In this document: positions 13,990 through 22,079 of the stretch, piece by piece
Position numbering within the stretch: the stretch's first letter is position 1
How the letters are laid out: every line of letters begins with the position of its first letter
Assembly: GCA_964370845.1 (NCBI GenBank)
Contig: CAYJLB010000016.1
Coordinates: 1 to 40,621 of the forward strand
Direction: 5' to 3'
DNA length: 40,621 bases
From: CAYJLB01 sp964370845
Lineage (GTDB): Bacteria; Bacillota; Clostridia; Oscillospirales; Ruminococcaceae
Position numbers and translations under genes: made by a program
The notes under the pieces: model-generated
Databases searched by the model: none
What the model was told of the DNA's origin: nothing
Seen by the model: the letters and a program-made list of their open reading frames with translations, nothing else

Positions 13990-16077
13990 ATGATAAAAAT
14001 TGCTTTGGCTGGTAATCCAAATAGTGGTAAAACTACACTATTTAACGCAATCACAGGAAAAATCGAAAAAGTAGGTAACTGGGCAGGTGTTACTGTTGAG
14101 AAAAAAGAGGGGAAAATTAAACCTTCGATTTATAGCGGAAGTGAGGAGATTGTAGCTGTCGACTTACCTGGTGCTTATTCAATGTCACCTTTTACTTCGG
14201 AAGAAAATATTACAAAGGAATTTGTAAAAAACGAAAATCCTGATGCAATTATAAATATTGTTGACGCAACAAATTTATCAAGAAGTTTGTTCTTTACAAC
14301 TCAACTTTTGGAACTTGGTATTCCAGTTGTTGTTGCATTAAACAAAAGCGATATGAATGTAAAAAAACAAAATACTATTAATATAAAAAAATTATCGGAA
14401 AAAATTGGTTGTCCTGTAGTTGAAACTACTGCAACGCAAGTTGGTGGGAACAACGGTTTGTCCGCATTAATTCAAGAAGTTTTACATATTAAAGGAAGCG
14501 AACAAGTTAGTTTATTCGAATACAAAGAATATGATTTAAGCGACAAAATTGCTGTTGAAGTTGCCGATAAAGCTAGATTTGAATTTGTAAAGAAAGTTGT
14601 TGCAAAAGTAGAAAAAAGAACTACTAAAAGTAACGTTATTAACACACAAGATAAAATCGACAAGGTTTTAGCTCACAAATGGCTTGGTATTCCAATTTTT
14701 GCTGTTGTAATGTGGCTTGTATTCACAATTTCACAAACATATTTAGGTCCATTCTTTGCTGAAGGAATTACTGCACTTCCATGGTTTGCTGAAATGGAAG
14801 AAGTTCCTTTGATTATGCAAGGTTTAGTAGGTTGGATTGATGCTTTTGGTGGATTTATTGACGGTTTAATCGCCGAGAGTGTTTCCCCTCTTGTTTATTC
14901 AATTATTATGGACGGTATAATCGGTGGTGTTGGTGCTGTTGTAGGATTTTTACCACTTATTATGGTAATGTTCTTCTTACTTGCATTACTTGAAGACTGC
15001 GGTTATATGGCTCGTGTAGCTGTTGTAATGGACAGAATTTTGAAAGTTGTTGGACTTTCAGGAAAATCTATTATCCCAATGGTAGTAGGTATTGGTTGTG
15101 CAATCCCAGGTGTAATGGCAACAAGAACTATCAAAAATGAAAGACAAAGAAGAACTACTGCAATGCTTACTCCATTTATCCCTTGTGGTGCAAAACTTCC
15201 TGTTATCGCTTTATTTGCTGGGGCATTTTTCGATGGAGCGGCTTGGGTAAACACTACAATGCTTTTTGTTGGTATTGCTTTAATCATCTTATTCGCTTTA
15301 ATTGTACAAAGAATTACTGGCGAAAAAAATGCTCGTTCATTCTTTATTATGGAGCTTCCTGAATACAGAGTTCCAAGTTTTATTAGAGCAACAATTTCAA
15401 TGTTATCTCGTGCGAAAGCATTTATTATTAAAGCTGCAACAATCATTTTACTTTGTAATTTAGCAGTAACTTTAATGCAAAGTTACAACTGGCAATTCCA
15501 AAACATCGACTCAATGGGATTAAGCCCTGACACAAGTATTCTAGCTTCAATTGCAACTCCATTCGCATTCTTATTAATCCCTCTAGGCTTTGGTGTGTGG
15601 CAATTTGCAGCAGCTGCAATTACTGGATTTATTGCAAAAGAAAACGTTGTTGGTACATTGGCGACAGTTTTCGCTTTACAAAGTGCAATCAACACTGATG
15701 AATTAGCAATTGTTGAAGGAAGTGCTGGAGCAATCGCTGACGTTATGGCAATTACACCTGTAATCGCTTTAGCTTACTTAATGTTCAACTTATACACACC
15801 ACCTTGTTTTGCAGCAATCGGTGCTATGAACGCTGAAATGGAAAGCAAAAAATGGCTTTGGGCTGGTATCGGTTTACAATTAACAGTTGGTTATATCGTA
15901 GCTTTCCTAGTATACCAATGCGGTACTTTATTCACAACAGGTGCTTTAGGAACAGGTTTTATTCCAGGTTTAATCGCTGTAGGTGCAATGATTGGTATAA
16001 TTTCCTACCTTGTAATCAAAGGCAATAAAAAGAGCGAACTTAAACTAAAAAGTGCAAAACAATTACAACGCACATAA
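13990..16077 (+). CDS. feoB: Ferrous iron transporter FeoB
   Basis: A 695-aa inner-membrane Fe(II) transporter with an N-terminal G domain. The G1 loop is GNPNSGKTT (residues 8-16), switch II is VDLPGAYSMSP and the G4 motif is NKSD. A helical linker leads to the membrane part (residues about 230-690). This contains two gate regions with the family motifs GCAIPGVMATR and PFIPCGAKLP, plus a C-terminal gate near FNLYTPPCFAAIGAMNAE. The length is normal for the family. A strong AGAGAGGATAGAGG leader precedes ATG 13990. It is followed after 40 nt by the Cys-rich FeoB partner. Confidence 0.97.
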   Translation: MIKIALAGNPNSGKTTLFNAITGKIEKVGNWAGVTVEKKEGKIKPSIYSGSEEIVAVDLPGAYSMSPFTSEENITKEFVKNENPDAIINIVDATNLSRSLFFTTQLLELGIPVVVALNKSDMNVKKQNTINIKKLSEKIGCPVVETTATQVGGNNGLSALIQEVLHIKGSEQVSLFEYKEYDLSDKIAVEVADKARFEFVKKVVAKVEKRTTKSNVINTQDKIDKVLAHKWLGIPIFAVVMWLVFTISQTYLGPFFAEGITALPWFAEMEEVPLIMQGLVGWIDAFGGFIDGLIAESVSPLVYSIIMDGIIGGVGAVVGFLPLIMVMFFLLALLEDCGYMARVAVVMDRILKVVGLSGKSIIPMVVGIGCAIPGVMATRTIKNERQRRTTAMLTPFIPCGAKLPVIALFAGAFFDGAAWVNTTMLFVGIALIILFALIVQRITGEKNARSFFIMELPEYRVPSFIRATISMLSRAKAFIIKAATIILLCNLAVTLMQSYNWQFQNIDSMGLSPDTSILASIATPFAFLLIPLGFGVWQFAAAAITGFIAKENVVGTLATVFALQSAINTDELAIVEGSAGAIADVMAITPVIALAYLMFNLYTPPCFAAIGAMNAEMESKKWLWAGIGLQLTVGYIVAFLVYQCGTLFTTGALGTGFIPGLIAVGAMIGIISYLVIKGNKKSELKLKSAKQLQRT

Positions 16078-16117
16078 ATTGCTATTGTAATTTATGGTTT
16101 AGAAAGGACTTGAGAGT

Positions 16118-16288
16118 ATGGGCGATATTATTGCTGTAGGAATTATATTATTAATTGTCACATTAATTATAATTTACATAGTAAAACAAAAGAAAAAAGG
16201 TGTTAAATGCATAGGTTGCCCACATTCAAAAGGCTCGGATAGCTGTGGTTGTTCTACACCTAAGAAACAAAAGAAAGTTAATAAATAA
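16118..16288 (+). CDS. FeoB-associated Cys-rich membrane protein
   Basis: A 56-aa protein. A single N-terminal membrane helix (residues 5-22) is followed by a basic stretch and a Cys-rich segment CIGCPHSKGSDSCGC, then a Lys-rich tail. Small proteins with one helix and a CxxC...CxC segment are typical partners encoded next to feoB in Firmicutes. They probably bind iron or help FeoB, though no function is proven. The ribosome site AGAAAGGA lies 10 nt before the ATG. It is followed by a clear terminator that closes the feo unit. Confidence 0.85.
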   Translation: MGDIIAVGIILLIVTLIIIYIVKQKKKGVKCIGCPHSKGSDSCGCSTPKKQKKVNK

Positions 16289-16296
16289 ACTTATAG

Positions 16297-16340
16297 AAAG
16301 TGATGAAATGTTAAATATATTTCATCACTTTTTTATTTTA
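16297..16340 (+). terminator. Rho-independent terminator of the feo genes
   Basis: AAAGTGATGAAAT (16297-16309) pairs perfectly with ATTTCATCACTTT (16319-16331), and the stem runs into a T-rich tract. Confidence 0.9.
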
Positions 16341-16359
16341 TAAAATCTTTCTATACTAT

Positions 16360-16416
16360 TTACTAATAACAAATTTTTGTGTTATAATAAAATATAGAAA
16401 CATCAATTTATTGATG
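16360..16416 (+). promoter_or_regulatory. Promoter and dyad of the YjdF-like gene
   Basis: TTACTA (16360-16365), a 17-nt spacer and TATAAT (16383-16388) form the promoter. A perfect dyad CATCAAT-TT-ATTGATG (16401-16416) lies just after the predicted start of transcription, 4 nt before the ribosome site AGAAAGGA. It may be an operator or a small 5' hairpin. Confidence 0.55.
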
Positions 16417-16438
16417 GGTTAGAAAGGAATGGTCATAT

Positions 16439-17011
16439 ATGAAAAAATGGGCTTTTTATAGCAAATGGATTTTGCGTTTAGGTATTGTAATTGCGGGGAT
16501 TTATGATATTGCCATATCAAATTATGTGGGTTTAGCTGGTGGTATCGGTGTTTTAGCAGCTTCTTTTTTAGTGGATTTTGTAAACACAAAAAAGAGAATT
16601 TTTGACTATGAAGTAATTGCTTCTCTCAGTATTTTTTGTATTTTTGCCCACGTTATGGGAGTAATGTTTGATTTTTACGACTTTTTAAACTGGTGGGATT
16701 TACTTATGCACTTGTTCTCTGGTATAGTCCTTGCTTTTGTTGGAAATTCTATTTTAAATCGTTTCCAAAAAAGAGAGTACGTCCACATTTTTATAAGAAT
16801 AGTTTTCGTTATCGGAGTAGCTTGTATAGGTGGAGTTTTGTGGGAAATTTTTGAATATTCGGCAGATAATTTACTTGGACTTGACACACAAAAATTTGCC
16901 GCAACTGGATTAAATGACACAATGCAAGACTTTATAACCGACTTTTTAGGAGCAATTATTTACGCCTTGTTCTTGCCCAAAATGTATAAAAATAAAAATC
17001 ACAACAATTAA
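16439..17011 (+). CDS. YjdF-like (DUF2238-type) integral membrane protein
   Basis: A 190-aa protein with about five or six membrane helices. Polar signatures within the membrane part are FYDFLNWWDLLMHLFSGI (residues about 77-94) and VLWEIFEYSADNLLG, followed by NDTMQDFITDFLGAI. This His/Glu/Asp arrangement recalls the DUF2238/YjdF inner-membrane family, whose function is unknown. The assignment rests on this motif pattern only. It has its own promoter with a dyad at +1 and stands alone between the feo genes and uxaC. Confidence 0.65.
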   Translation: MKKWAFYSKWILRLGIVIAGIYDIAISNYVGLAGGIGVLAASFLVDFVNTKKRIFDYEVIASLSIFCIFAHVMGVMFDFYDFLNWWDLLMHLFSGIVLAFVGNSILNRFQKREYVHIFIRIVFVIGVACIGGVLWEIFEYSADNLLGLDTQKFAATGLNDTMQDFITDFLGAIIYALFLPKMYKNKNHNN

Positions 17012-17127
17012 AGTGTGACAATATTTGCAACTTTTTCTAGTAATTTTTTCAATGCATTTTGCTTTTAGATAATATATAATTGAAATAATTAATTATAATA
17101 AAAAGAATCTAGTTTGATGAAAAATTA

Positions 17128-17201
17128 AGAAAGGTAGGTGTCCGAGCACAAAATTAATTTTCATACCTTTTGTGCCAAAATCTGGATGCCGTGGCATTAC
17201 A
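17128..17201 (+). promoter_or_regulatory. Structured uxaC leader with the ribosome site far from the start codon
   Basis: The only good Shine-Dalgarno, AGAAAGG (17128-17134), lies 67 nt before ATG 17202. A fold can close most of the gap. GGUGUCC (17137-17143) pairs with GGAUGCC (17184-17190, two G-U pairs) and GCACAAAA (17146-17153) pairs with TTTTGTGC (17168-17175). With the helix formed, only about 13 unpaired bases separate the ribosome site from the ATG, close to the 8-12 nt usual in this genome. Confidence 0.5.
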
Positions 17202-18608
17202 ATGAAAAAATTTATGGGGAAGAATTTCCTTTTAGAAAATGAAACTGCTAAAACACTTTACCACCAATTTGCTGAGAAAATGCCAATTATAGACTATCAC
17301 TGTCACATTAACCCAAAAGAAATCTATGAGGATATAACTTTTGAAAATATCACAAAAGTTTGGCTTGGGGGCGACCATTATAAGTGGAGATTGATGCGTT
17401 GTGCAGGTGTTGAAGAAAAATTTATTACTGGTGACGCAAGCGATTTTGAGAAGTTCAAGAAATGGGCGGAAATTATTGAAAAAGCTATCGGAAACCCGCT
17501 TTATCACTGGAGCCATTTGGAACTAAAAAGATATTTTGGCTTCGACGGCTATTTAACTTCAAAAAATGCTGATGAAGTTTGGAAACTTTGCAATGAAAAA
17601 TTACAGCAAAAAGATATGTCGGTGCGTGGAATTATAAAAAAATCCAATGTAAAATTAATTTGCACCACCGATGACCCCATTGACAATTTAGAGTGGCATG
17701 AGAAAATTGCCTCTGATACAACTTTCGACGTAAAAGTGCTACCTGCTTGGCGACCTGACAAAGCTATGAATCTTGAAAAAGCTGAGTTTTCTGATTACAT
17801 AGCTATACTTTCCCAAGTTGCAAATAGCAAAATTTCCACTTTTGAGGAATTAATTTTTGCTTTAAAAATTAGAATGGATTATTTTGAAAAAAGAGGTTGC
17901 AACGTTTGTGACCACGGAATTGACTATACAATTTACGAAAAATATACTGATATTGAAGTTGAAAATATCTTCAAAAAAGCTATTGCTAAAGAGGAATTAT
18001 CAAACTGTGAAATAAGAAAATTCAAAACTGCGTTTATGGTTGAACTTGGAAAAGAATACGGAAAACGAAACTGGATAATGCAACTTCACTACGGCTGTAA
18101 ACGTAACAACAACACATTTATGTTTGAAAAATTAGGTCCAGATACAGGTTATGATGCAATTAATAATTTTGCTCCAGCAGCTGAATTAGCAGACTATTTA
18201 AACGCACTGCAAAGTGAGGATTTGTTGCCAAAAACAATAATTTATTCATTAAATCCAAATGATAATGCTGTAATTGGTACAATAGTTGGCTGTTTTCAAG
18301 GTGGAGGAATTAAAGGAAAAATTCAACACGGAAGTGCTTGGTGGTTCAATGACCACAAAATCGGAATGAGGGAGCAGATGATTTCCCTTGCGAACTTAGG
18401 TTATTTAGCTTCTTTTGTTGGAATGTTGACAGATTCTCGAAGTTTTTTATCTTATACAAGGCACGAATATTTTAGAAGGATTTTATGTAATCTTTTAGGC
18501 GAATGGGTGGAAAATGGAGAATATCCAAATGATATGGCTAATTTAAAAGAAATTGTGACAGATATTTGTTACAATAACACTGTGAATTATTTTAATTTCA
18601 AAGTGTAA
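17202..18608 (+). CDS. uxaC: Glucuronate isomerase
   Basis: This enzyme interconverts D-glucuronate and D-fructuronate (or galacturonate and tagaturonate) at the entry of uronic-acid catabolism. The 468-aa amidohydrolase-fold protein has the metal pair HCH at residues 33-35 in IDYHCHINPKEI, then ICTTDDPIDNLEWH, the family block RNNNTFMFEKLGPDTG, and the C-terminal active-site segment GKIQHGSAWWFND...LTDSRSFLSYTRHEYFRRILC. I chose ATG 17202. A GTG reading to 17172 is open but lacks a ribosome site. Its leader is unusual. No other uronate genes (uxaA, uxaB, kdgK or a transporter) are nearby. Confidence 0.95.
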   Translation: MKKFMGKNFLLENETAKTLYHQFAEKMPIIDYHCHINPKEIYEDITFENITKVWLGGDHYKWRLMRCAGVEEKFITGDASDFEKFKKWAEIIEKAIGNPLYHWSHLELKRYFGFDGYLTSKNADEVWKLCNEKLQQKDMSVRGIIKKSNVKLICTTDDPIDNLEWHEKIASDTTFDVKVLPAWRPDKAMNLEKAEFSDYIAILSQVANSKISTFEELIFALKIRMDYFEKRGCNVCDHGIDYTIYEKYTDIEVENIFKKAIAKEELSNCEIRKFKTAFMVELGKEYGKRNWIMQLHYGCKRNNNTFMFEKLGPDTGYDAINNFAPAAELADYLNALQSEDLLPKTIIYSLNPNDNAVIGTIVGCFQGGGIKGKIQHGSAWWFNDHKIGMREQMISLANLGYLASFVGMLTDSRSFLSYTRHEYFRRILCNLLGEWVENGEYPNDMANLKEIVTDICYNNTVNYFNFKV

Positions 18609-18629
18609 AAATATAAAATCAATAAATAA

Positions 18630-18681
18630 AATGGTGCGATTAAGAAATTTGAAAAAATTATTTAGTCGCATTCATTTTTTT
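18630..18681 (+). terminator. Probable terminator of uxaC
   Basis: TGCGATTAA (18635-18643) pairs with TTAGTCGCA (18662-18670, one G-U pair), and the stem is followed by a run of six to seven T. Confidence 0.65.
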
Positions 18682-18731
18682 ATTACAAGTATCTAGATAA
18701 AAATTACTTCATCGAAAAACCACTTGCTTTT

Positions 18732-18759
18732 TTGACAAATATTTTGTATAATTTATAAA
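18732..18759 (+). promoter_or_regulatory. Promoter of the pseudouridine synthase gene
   Basis: TTGACA (18732-18737), a 16-nt spacer and TATAAA (18754-18759), about 30 nt before the TTG start. Confidence 0.65.
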
Positions 18760-18789
18760 TAATAGTTTATTAAAAAAGGAGGTTTGCTT

Positions 18790-19735
18790 TTGAGAGAGTT
18801 TGTAATTAACGATAATGACGCACTTCAAAGGGTGGATAAGTTTTTGACGAAAGCAGTGCCAAAACTTCCCAAAACTTTGCTTTACAAATATTTGCGAACT
18901 AAACGGATTAAGCTAAATGGAAAAAAGTGTGAAATTTCAACTCGTTTAAATAAAGGTGATATTTTATCACTTTATGTAAATGACGAATTTTTTGAAACTA
19001 GCGCCGAAAAAGAATTTCTCCTTGCACCAGCAAAAATTCAGGTGGTTTATGAAGATGAAAATATACTTTTGGTTGACAAAAAAAATGGCTTAGTTGTTCA
19101 CGAGGATAATGAAAATTCTGTTGATACTTTGATTAATCGAATTAAGCATTATCTGTACGAAAAAGGTGAATTTATTCCCGAAAACGAGCTTAGTTTTGCT
19201 CCGTCATTATGCAATCGACTTGATAGAAATACTGGTGGAATTGTTATTTGTGCAAAAAATGCAGAAAGTTTGAGAATTCTAAACCAAAAAATAAAGGATA
19301 GAGAATTGCAAAAACTATACCTTTGTGTGGCGGTAGGAAAATTGCCTAAAAAAAGTGACACAATAACCGCTTTTCACCATAAAGATGAAAAAAATAATCT
19401 AGTGACAATTTCAAGTAAAAAGAGTTCATATAACAAAACAATGGTGACAAAATATGAAGTTTTGTCCGAAAAAAATGGCTTGTCTTTAGTTGAAGTTGAC
19501 TTGATTACAGGGCGAACTCATCAAATCAGAGCTCACCTTGCCTATATTGGGAACTATTTACTTGGTGACGGTAAATACGGCAACAACAAGATTAATAAAG
19601 AGCATAATGTGAAAACTCAATGCCTTTATTCATATAAATTAACCTTTGATTTCAAAACTGAAAGTGGGATTTTATCCTATTTAAATGGAAAATCTTTTTC
19701 AGTTAATGAAGTTTGGTTTAAAGAAACTTTTTTTG
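18790..19735 (+). CDS. RluA-family pseudouridine synthase, 3' end lost in the assembly gap
   Basis: This enzyme isomerises uridine to pseudouridine in rRNA or tRNA. An N-terminal S4-like RNA-binding part (LQRVDKFL...RIKLNGKK, residues about 11-60) precedes the RluA catalytic domain. The catalytic Asp is in LCNRLDRNTGGIVI, and later family motifs are GRTHQIRAHLAYIG and LLGDGKYG. TTG 18790 lies 7 nt after AGGAGG. The TTG at 18784 is too close to it. About 315 residues are seen and the family is usually 290-330 aa, so few are missing. The target uridine (RluC- or RluD-like) cannot be told. Confidence 0.88.
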
Positions 19736-19835
19736 NNNNNNNNNNNNNNNNNNNNNNNNNNNNNNNNNNNNNNNNNNNNNNNNNNNNNNNNNNNNNNNNN
19801 NNNNNNNNNNNNNNNNNNNNNNNNNNNNNNNNNNN
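19736..19835. other. Scaffold gap of 100 N
   Basis: Exactly 100 unknown bases, the conventional filler for a gap of unknown size. It hides the pseudouridine synthase stop and the promoter region of the malic enzyme. Reading frames that cross it are artefacts. Confidence 0.98.
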
Positions 19836-19840
19836 TAATT

Positions 19841-20992
19841 ATGGATATAATGGAATCATCATTGCAAAAACATAAGGAATGGCAAGGTAAAATTGAAATA
19901 GTTTCAAGAGTTGCAATAAACGATAGAGAAACACTTTCAAACGCCTATACACCAGGTGTTGCAAGACCTTGTCTTGAAATTGAGAAAAACCCTGAACTTT
20001 CTTTTGAACTTACACGACGTGGAAATATTGTTGCTGTTGTAACAGACGGAACAGCAGTTTTAGGACTTGGTGACATTGGACCTTTAGCAAGTATGCCTGT
20101 TATGGAGGGAAAATGTGCCTTGTTTAAAGAATTTGCTGGAGTTGACGCATTTCCACTTTGTATTGACACAAAAGACACTGATGAATTTGTACGCACTGTA
20201 GAACTTTTAGCTTACAATTTTGGTGGAATTAATCTTGAGGACATTGCTGCTCCAAGATGCTTTGAAATTGAAGCTAGATTAAAGGAAAAATTGGATATTC
20301 CAGTATTCCACGATGACCAACACGGCACTGCTATCGTTGTTGCAGCAGCATTGATTAATGCTTGTAAAGTTAGCAAAAAGGAAATTTCCGACCTTGAAAT
20401 TGTTATCAATGGTGCGGGAGCTGCTGGTACTGCAATTGCAAACTTGCTCATTGCTTTTGGAGTAAAAGACATTGTAATGTGCGATGTTAATGGTATAATT
20501 TGCAAAGATGATGAAAATTTATCAGTTGCACATAAAGAACTTTCCCTTAAAACAAACAAAAATTGCAAAAAAGGAAACTTATCTGATGCAATGATTGGCG
20601 CTGACGTTTTTGTTGGTGTTTCAAGACCAAATTTAGTTAATGCTGAAATGATTAAATCTATGGCGGACAAGTCAATCGTCTTTGCAATGGCAAATCCTGT
20701 CCCAGAAATAATGCCACAAGACGCATTAGATGCGGGAGCTTTTATTGTTGGTACAGGGCGAAGCGACTTTGCTAACCAAATTAACAACGTTGTAGCTTTC
20801 CCAGGGATTTTTAAAGGAGCATTAGCTGTAAGGGCAAAAGAAATTAATGAAAAAATGAAAATTGCAGCTGCAAAAGCTATAGCTTCTTGCGTTCCAGAAG
20901 ATAAATTAGCGAGAGATTTTATTTTACCAAATGCATTTGATAGAATTATCCCCGAAGCAGTAAGCAAGGCTGTTATGGAAGCAAATTCATAA
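19841..20992 (+). CDS. Malic enzyme (NAD(P)-dependent, short bacterial type)
   Basis: This enzyme decarboxylates malate to pyruvate with reduction of NAD(P)+. It is a 383-aa protein of the short bacterial type. The N-terminal block SRVAINDRETLSNAYTPGVA contains the catalytic Tyr. EGKCALFKEFAGVD supplies the catalytic Lys. The metal-binding acidic cluster is in DIPVFHDDQHGTA. The dinucleotide-binding loop is NGAGAAGTAIANLL, and the C-terminal signatures are ANPVPEI and GTGRSDF. The ATG at 19841 lies 6 bp after the gap and gives the expected N terminus. The ribosome site is hidden in the gap. Cofactor preference cannot be read reliably. Confidence 0.93.
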   Translation: MDIMESSLQKHKEWQGKIEIVSRVAINDRETLSNAYTPGVARPCLEIEKNPELSFELTRRGNIVAVVTDGTAVLGLGDIGPLASMPVMEGKCALFKEFAGVDAFPLCIDTKDTDEFVRTVELLAYNFGGINLEDIAAPRCFEIEARLKEKLDIPVFHDDQHGTAIVVAAALINACKVSKKEISDLEIVINGAGAAGTAIANLLIAFGVKDIVMCDVNGIICKDDENLSVAHKELSLKTNKNCKKGNLSDAMIGADVFVGVSRPNLVNAEMIKSMADKSIVFAMANPVPEIMPQDALDAGAFIVGTGRSDFANQINNVVAFPGIFKGALAVRAKEINEKMKIAAAKAIASCVPEDKLARDFILPNAFDRIIPEAVSKAVMEANS

Positions 20993-21097
20993 CAAATAAT
21001 TTTGCTAAAATAAACTTTAGAATATTATTAAAACTATTGTAAAATATAAAAATGAACGTTAAAAATGTTCAATAAAAGTATAAAGGATAGTTTTAAT

Positions 21098-21676
21098 ATG
21101 AAAAAGAAGTTTAATAAAGGCTTCACGATGGTGGAATTAATAATTATTATCGGTATAATTGCGATTTTAGCTGCATTTTTAGTGCCACAATATTTCAGTT
21201 ATACCGAAGATGCCCGTGAAGTGAATGACTTGCAAATTGCAACAGGTTTAATTGAAGCTACTCAATTAGCTATTGCTACAAGCGATATTCCAGCAGACGC
21301 AATTATTGAAATACTTTGGTGTACAGGCTATGCCCAGGAGTCAGGACATAAAAATAAGCTACTAGTGCGAGAAGCATCGAGAAGTGGACGAACGTCGATT
21401 TTTATTCCAACTGTAGGTTCATACACCTCTCAAAATCTTGACCTTGAAGAATTACAGGGTAAAATCGTATCCACTTTAGGGTATGAAGCAAGTGGCTCAG
21501 GAAATGAGTGGACTGCTTTAGTAGATGAATCTGAATCAGAAATTGCCTCATTGAATAATTTCGCTTTTCATATGAATGCGGGAACTGGCGAAGTTTGCAT
21601 AGCTTACAATAGCGTTGACGGAACAAAAAATATTTGGGTTGATGAGATTGGTGTAGATATTACGCCAGCACCATAA
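21098..21676 (+). CDS. Type IV prepilin-like protein
   Basis: A 192-aa secreted or pilus-forming protein. The basic leader MKKKFNKG precedes a prepilin peptidase site (Gly8 | Phe9) and the class III signature FTMVELIIIIGIIAILAAF, with the conserved Glu at +5 of the mature protein. The remaining 155 residues are polar and acidic, as in a pseudopilin or pilin head, and contain one Cys pair candidate (WCTGY and VCIAY). ATG 21098 has AAAGGATAG upstream. The in-frame ATG 21065 lacks a ribosome site and would put a long charged leader ahead of the signal. No pilus assembly genes are in the window, so its partners must be elsewhere. Confidence 0.85.
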   Translation: MKKKFNKGFTMVELIIIIGIIAILAAFLVPQYFSYTEDAREVNDLQIATGLIEATQLAIATSDIPADAIIEILWCTGYAQESGHKNKLLVREASRSGRTSIFIPTVGSYTSQNLDLEELQGKIVSTLGYEASGSGNEWTALVDESESEIASLNNFAFHMNAGTGEVCIAYNSVDGTKNIWVDEIGVDITPAP

Positions 21677-21726
21677 ATTATATTTTAAAAAATAAAAGAC
21701 AATATCAGAAAGGACTGTACATTATT

Positions 21727-21972
21727 ATGACAATCAATTACAAAACAAGCGGAGTATGTTCACAACAAATTCAAATCGAAGTGGACGATAGCAAAATAGT
21801 TAGAAAAGTTGACTTTTTAGGAGGTTGTAACGGTAATCTTAAAGGAATTTCTTCCCTTGTGATAGGAATGAAAGTTGAGGACGTTATTGCAAAACTTGAA
21901 GGAACAACTTGTGGTCCAAGGGCTACATCATGTCCAGATCAATTAGCAAACGCTCTAAGAAAAGCAATCTAA
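21727..21972 (+). CDS. TSCPD domain protein (TIGR03905-like)
   Basis: An 81-aa protein matching the small TSCPD family. It has SGVCSQQIQIEV at the start, FLGGCNGNLKGISSLV in the middle and CGPRATSCPDQLANAL near the end, and four Cys that could bind metal. This module resembles the C-terminal extension of some vitamin B12-dependent ribonucleotide reductases. The function of the free-standing form is unknown. The ribosome site AGAAAGGA lies 12 nt before the ATG. It follows the prepilin gene by 50 nt and is closed by a strong terminator. Confidence 0.88.
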   Translation: MTINYKTSGVCSQQIQIEVDDSKIVRKVDFLGGCNGNLKGISSLVIGMKVEDVIAKLEGTTCGPRATSCPDQLANALRKAI

Positions 21973-22003
21973 GTTATATTTTAACAAAACGAGGGGCTGT
22001 AAC

Positions 22004-22079
22004 GACATACAGTTTTTACGTTTTACAAAGAGAGGGTGTGACGAAACACAGTTTTTTAGTTTCGTCACACCCTCTTTTT
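22004..22079. terminator. Tandem terminator hairpins, probably bidirectional
   Basis: The strong hairpin AGAGGGTGTGACGAAAC (22031-22047) pairs perfectly over 17 bp with 22059-22075 and runs into five T. Just before it, CTGTAACGACATACAG plus TTTTT forms a shorter, related hairpin at about 22007-22027. They end the TSCPD gene on the plus strand. The mrpD-like gene on the minus strand ends inside the T-run, so the stem can also serve that gene. Confidence 0.85.

Noticed and set aside
17138..17242. Short GTG-initiated upstream ORF (34 codons) overlapping the uxaC start
   Set aside because: Its spacing to AGAAAGG is only 3 nt, the codons are atypical, and the region is better explained as a folded leader. 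Without ribosome profiling it cannot be supported.
20212..20967. 251-codon open frame antisense to the malic enzyme
   Set aside because: It has no ribosome site or recognisable motif, and lies wholly opposite a well-supported gene. It is a shadow produced by codon bias.
19685..20992. Long reading frame that crosses the N gap into the malic enzyme
   Set aside because: It is an artefact of translating 100 N. Upstream of the gap it lies in a different frame of the pseudouridine synthase gene. The real malic enzyme start is ATG 19841.
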